Assembly (NCBI GenBank): GCA_036273675.1
Contig: DASUHD010000088.1
Coordinates: 66,560-130,559, forward strand
From: DAHUXT01 sp036273675
Lineage (GTDB): Bacteria > Chloroflexota > Ktedonobacteria > Ktedonobacterales > JADMIN01
DNA length: 64,000 nucleotides
Reading direction: 5' to 3'
The position numbers were made by a program, and so were the translations under genes. Shown here piece after piece: positions 61,006 through 64,000 of the stretch (position 1 is its first letter; the number at the start of each line of letters is the position of its first letter). Below the pieces are notes generated by a model. The model saw only the letters and a list, made by a program, of their open reading frames with translations. It was not told the DNA's origin and searched no databases.

Positions 61006-61380
61006 TCAATGGCGGTCGAGAAGCGCCACGAGACGCTTCGGCGCGGTCATCCGGTAGCTTTCCTCGATCAGCTCGGCGAGTTGCTCCCAGTCGAGGCCGA
61101 TGTCAAGCCAGGCGCCCACCCACCCGTGATGGCCAACGTATGGCGGAACGAAGAAAACCCGTGGGCTGGTGTGGACCAGCGCGCCCTGCGCCCCCGGCGG
61201 CGCTTTGAGCCAGACGGACATCCGGTCATCGTGTGGATGGCGCATGGCAAAGATTTTGCCGCGCACCTTGAAGCTGGGATTCCCAACGCCGCCCTCCTCG
61301 CTGGCCTCGGGCAGCGCCAGGCAGATCGCGCGCAGCCTTTCGAGCGCGGCGTCATCATCGGTTGAACGGCGTTCGTCCAT
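61006..61380 (-). CDS. MmcQ/YjbR family protein
   Basis: A 124-residue protein of the YjbR/CyaY-like fold: LRAICLALPEASEEGGVGNPSFKVRGKIFAM, then PHDDRMSVWLKA and YVGHHGWVGAWLD, ending ESYRMTAPKRLVALLD. Function is unknown; the family is often called DNA-binding on structural grounds. It is divergent from thiL. Confidence 0.9.
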   Translation of the reverse strand: MDERRSTDDDAALERLRAICLALPEASEEGGVGNPSFKVRGKIFAMRHPHDDRMSVWLKAPPGAQGALVHTSPRVFFVPPYVGHHGWVGAWLDIGLDWEQLAELIEESYRMTAPKRLVALLDRH

Positions 61381-61689
61381 TGCGTACCCTCGCTTTCATC
61401 GTGACATGATATACCGGTATCCCCGTCGAGATTTCCGTACTTGTTCTCGTCCAAAATGGTGGTATACTGCCCAAATCTGCTGAATGGTACAATATCGCCA
61501 GAATGGTCTTGAGCAACACGCCCGGTTGGCGCTATTGTATTCTTCGGTATCTCGGTTGTCGCGGAAAGGCGCCGGTACGTCATCTGGGATGGCGCGAGGC
61601 GCGCGATTCGCGGCGCGGAGGCCCACGGTCTGTGGGGTGGCGGTGGCGGTCAGAGTGTTCCCCGCTCTGGCCGTGAAAGGGATCTGGCC
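61381..61689 (+). other. Long leader of thiL
   Basis: About 220 nt lie between the likely start of transcription and the thiL ATG, with a GGCGCG/CGCGCG-rich segment near 61600-61620 that could fold. No TPP riboswitch (CTGAGA plus ACCTGAT) motif is seen. Confidence 0.45.
61441..61468 (+). promoter_or_regulatory. Sigma-70 promoter of thiL
   Basis: TTGTTC and TATACT are separated by 16 bases. Confidence 0.6.
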
Positions 61690-62715
61690 ATGCGTCTGGA
61701 GGATCTTGGTGAGTTTGGCGTGATCGCCCGGCTCACCAGCAACCTGGAGACGCGGCCCGATGTGGCGCTGGGCGTCGGCGATGACGCCGCGCTGCTGGAT
61801 CCTGGTCCCGGCATGCTGGTGGTGGCTACCGTCGATGCGCTGGTGGAGGGGCGTCATTTTGTGATGGCGATCTCGACGCCAGAGGAGATTGGACGCAAGG
61901 CATTGGCGGTGAATCTGAGCGATCTGGCGGCCATGGGCGCGGAGCCTTGCTGGGCGCTAGTCTCGCTGCTGCTGCCGCCCTCGCTGGAGGTTGGCATACT
62001 CGAAGGTATCTATGCCGGACTCCGAAGCGAGGCGCAACGCTATGGAGTGGCGGTGGTCGGCGGCAATATCACGGCAACGGATGGTCCATTGGCGATCGAT
62101 GTGGTGGCGCTGGGGCGTTGCCCACGCGGCGCACAGGTGACACGCGCTGGCGGCCAGCCAGGCGACCTGCTGCTGGTGACGGGTTCACTGGGGGCGGCGG
62201 CGGCGGGCTTGCTGGTGGCGCGAGACCCAAAGCGGGCGGAGGGCGCGGCACGTTCCTTGCGACAACAAGCGCGGAGCGCACTGGTAGCGCCAACGCCGCG
62301 CGTCGAGGCTGGCCGGGCGCTGGCATCAGGCAAGCTGGTAACGGCGATGCTCGATATCAGCGACGGATTGGCCGCCGATCTGGGTCATCTGTGCGAGCGC
62401 AGCGGCGTGGGGGCGGAACTGGACGCATCGCGTATTCCCATCGATCCAGCCGTCGTGGAGCTTGCGCCCCGCTATGGGCGTGACCCGCTGACACTTGCGC
62501 TTCATGGTGGCGAAGACTATCAGCTGCTGTGCGCGCTCGCGCCGGATCGCCGCGATGAGGCGCTGGCCGCGCTCCAGGCTGTGGGCTGCGCGCCAGTGGT
62601 CATTGGTCGGCTCATGTCGCCAGACGCCGGGATGACGATACGTTACGAGGATGGCTCGGTCCAGCCGCTCGCCGCGACAGGGTGGGATCATCTGAGCCAG
62701 GGACATTTGGTGTAG
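61690..62715 (+). CDS. thiL: Thiamine-monophosphate kinase
   Basis: A 341-residue AIR-synthase-fold kinase that makes thiamine diphosphate from thiamine monophosphate. GVGDDAALLDPGPGML, VDALVEGRHF, NLSDLAAMGAEPCWALVS and LDISDGLAADLGHL are typical, ending with HGGEDYQLLCAL. AAAGGGA lies about eight bases before the ATG. No other thiamine gene is present here. Confidence 0.94.
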   Translation: MRLEDLGEFGVIARLTSNLETRPDVALGVGDDAALLDPGPGMLVVATVDALVEGRHFVMAISTPEEIGRKALAVNLSDLAAMGAEPCWALVSLLLPPSLEVGILEGIYAGLRSEAQRYGVAVVGGNITATDGPLAIDVVALGRCPRGAQVTRAGGQPGDLLLVTGSLGAAAAGLLVARDPKRAEGAARSLRQQARSALVAPTPRVEAGRALASGKLVTAMLDISDGLAADLGHLCERSGVGAELDASRIPIDPAVVELAPRYGRDPLTLALHGGEDYQLLCALAPDRRDEALAALQAVGCAPVVIGRLMSPDAGMTIRYEDGSVQPLAATGWDHLSQGHLV

Positions 62716-62828
62716 TTTTTCACAGGATAACGGTGTTCTGCTCCACTGCATCGTGTGGGGCAGGTATGAAACAGTGTGCTCAAGCGCATGCTGTGTTGTC
62801 GCGGCGTTAACAACCGTCGGAGGGCATC

Positions 62829-63518
62829 ATGGTACTATCGAGCCGTGGCGCCGGATTCGGATGGGGTGGCGCGTTGGATGATGAAATCCACAAACTCGTA
62901 GAAATGGTGACCGAGCTCGGCATCGAGGTCGAAGATATCTTGTTTAACGCCGTCAGCGCGCTCTTAGGTGAAGGAGTTCACGGCGCGCAACAGGCGCCCA
63001 CAGCAGCGGCGGAGTGCGAGGCGCGTTATCAGCAGGCGCATCAGCTTGGGCTGGACCTGCTGATGGGCGGGCGAGCGTCCGTTGATCAGGCGCGCTGGAT
63101 TATGGAGCTTCAGGAGCTGGGGCGGGCTTTCCGTCGCATCGCGCAGGAATCGACACGCATTGCCGCACAATCGCTTGTCCTTCAACTGCCAGCCGAGGAC
63201 GTGCTGATACAGGTTGGGGCCAGCATCCATTTGCTCGAGTATCTCGTCGAGCAGACACGCATGCAGGTACGCAATGCCATCATTTACACGACGGCTCGTA
63301 ACCGCGAGAACGCCCGCTCGATCCTGGATGAATCCACAGACCTTCAGCTTGCCTACAATGTGTTGAACGATCGGGTGCAGATGGCTATTGGAGAGCATCC
63401 GCGCGACTCGTTCCCGATGCAGCAGGTGCTCGGCATCGCGACGCGACTGGAAAATATCGGTACGCTGTGCAGTGGCGTCTCCAGCGCCGTCCTCTTCGAT
63501 CCCCCCTCGCAGTACTAG
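62829..63518 (+). CDS. PhoU-like helical protein
   Basis: A 229-residue, all-helical protein. LDDEIHKLVEMVTELGIEVEDILFNAVSALL and the later RRIAQESTRIAAQSLVL follow the pattern of PhoU three-helix repeats, but metal-binding E/D-x-x-D clusters are weak. It could be a regulator of phosphate uptake or a divergent structural relative. GGAGG lies upstream. The stop overlaps the convergent DUF402 gene by four bases. No pst or pho genes are in view. Confidence 0.65.
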   Translation: MVLSSRGAGFGWGGALDDEIHKLVEMVTELGIEVEDILFNAVSALLGEGVHGAQQAPTAAAECEARYQQAHQLGLDLLMGGRASVDQARWIMELQELGRAFRRIAQESTRIAAQSLVLQLPAEDVLIQVGASIHLLEYLVEQTRMQVRNAIIYTTARNRENARSILDESTDLQLAYNVLNDRVQMAIGEHPRDSFPMQQVLGIATRLENIGTLCSGVSSAVLFDPPSQY

Positions 63519-63994
63519 TTGGCTCCATGCAGGCGGCGAAATGGCCCCTGACGATGCGCGACGAGGCGTCGTAGCTCGGCCAGTCCGGCGAGCGCCTGGT
63601 CGCGGGTCGCGTCGTCGAGCGCAGGCTCGGCGGCGAATTCATCTTCGTCCAGCACCAGGGCGGCGCCGTCAGGAGTCACCCAGAGGTCCAGCAGCAGGTC
63701 GCGGCAGAAGAGCTGATCGTCGCCAATGTCCGCGGGCGCGGCGACGTTGCAGTACCAGCCTTTGAGCGTGCCATCGGGGCTGGTGATCTCGAAGATGTTG
63801 TACCAGCGATCGGTGTAGTACCACTCGGTAAAGTGATCGCCCGTCTCGAAGATCACATAGCCGAGGTCTGTCGTGGGGCGCGTCCAAAGCGCGTCCAGCC
63901 GCACGCCGTCAGCCAGCCGCTCCGCCAGCTCCGCCTCATAGGTCAGCATCGCGGCTCCTTGGGCGTCGAGCTTGTGGACCTGAATCATCTGCAT
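63515..63994 (-). CDS. DUF402-domain protein (nucleoside phosphatase-like)
   Basis: A 159-residue protein with the DUF402 (PF04167) pattern WYNIFEITSPDGTLKGWYCNVAAP, then FCRDLLLDLWVTPDG and a Glu/Asp-rich C-terminus. Characterised members are nucleoside tri/diphosphatases or ribonuclease-related. The chosen start is six bases from the window end; an ATG two codons later is possible, and the true start may lie outside. Confidence 0.87.
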   Translation of the reverse strand: MQMIQVHKLDAQGAAMLTYEAELAERLADGVRLDALWTRPTTDLGYVIFETGDHFTEWYYTDRWYNIFEITSPDGTLKGWYCNVAAPADIGDDQLFCRDLLLDLWVTPDGAALVLDEDEFAAEPALDDATRDQALAGLAELRRLVAHRQGPFRRLHGAN

Positions 63995-64000
63995 GTTAGC

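Noticed and set aside
61381..61689. TPP riboswitch before thiL
   Set aside because: The conserved CTGAGA and ACCTGATCTGG elements are missing in the leader.

Overview
This GC-rich window reads as chromosomal DNA of a soil-type Chloroflexota bacterium, most likely a member of the Ktedonobacteria. The assignment is an inference. It rests on a menaquinol:cytochrome c reductase with split cytochrome b, an archaeal-type AspRS behind a T-box, inositol-phosphate and mannolipid genes of actinobacterial type, DUF4012 and DUF4388 proteins, a GerMN lipoprotein, and a family of short palindromic intergenic repeats. No rRNA, tRNA, CRISPR array, transposase or prophage was seen.

Layout. 0-6.5 kb: a minus-strand respiratory operon (cytochrome b6-like, subunit IV-like, Rieske, a cytochrome c/cupredoxin fusion, a 633-residue polytopic protein), then an aminoglycoside-phosphotransferase-fold kinase. 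7-11 kb: GNAT, AspRS with a roughly 500-nt leader, a small membrane protein, Dps. 11-18 kb: divergent ArsR-like regulator and MFS exporter, DUF4012 protein, GerMN lipoprotein, PIG-L deacetylase. 18-25 kb: SufU, sulfurtransferase, orphan membrane sensor module, TatA-TatC, a possible PD-(D/E)XK protein, surface protein. 25-33 kb: receiver-like low-complexity protein, HutI, enoyl-CoA hydratase, CoaD, NYN-domain protein. 33-42.6 kb: a phosphatidylinositol/mannoside-like locus (regulator, inositol-3-phosphate synthase, two acyltransferases, PHP phosphoesterase, PimA-like glycosyltransferase, CDP-alcohol phosphatidyltransferase) with a divergent phosphatase and GDP-mannose pyrophosphorylase. 42.8-48.5 kb: DUF4388 protein, Cache sensor, two-TIR protein, F420-type reductase. 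48.5-53.5 kb: two-component pair and OtsA. 53.5-64 kb: DMT transporter, Clp_N protein without ATPase, phasin-like protein, LacD, ALDH, ScpB, endonuclease IV, YjbR, ThiL, PhoU-like and DUF402 proteins.

Two systems stand out. First, the AspRS leader combines a T-box and terminator with a 16-codon leader peptide whose codons 2-6 are all Asp. The peptide's stop codon lies in one arm of a helix next to the AspRS start, and a competing helix can be drawn. This looks like two-tier control by tRNA charging. Second, one locus holds most of the enzymes from glucose-6-phosphate and mannose-1-phosphate to an acylated phosphatidylinositol mannoside, behind a regulator whose promoter carries three phased TATATAG repeats. 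In addition, a roughly 105-bp repeat with co-varying ends and a palindromic core occurs about eight times.
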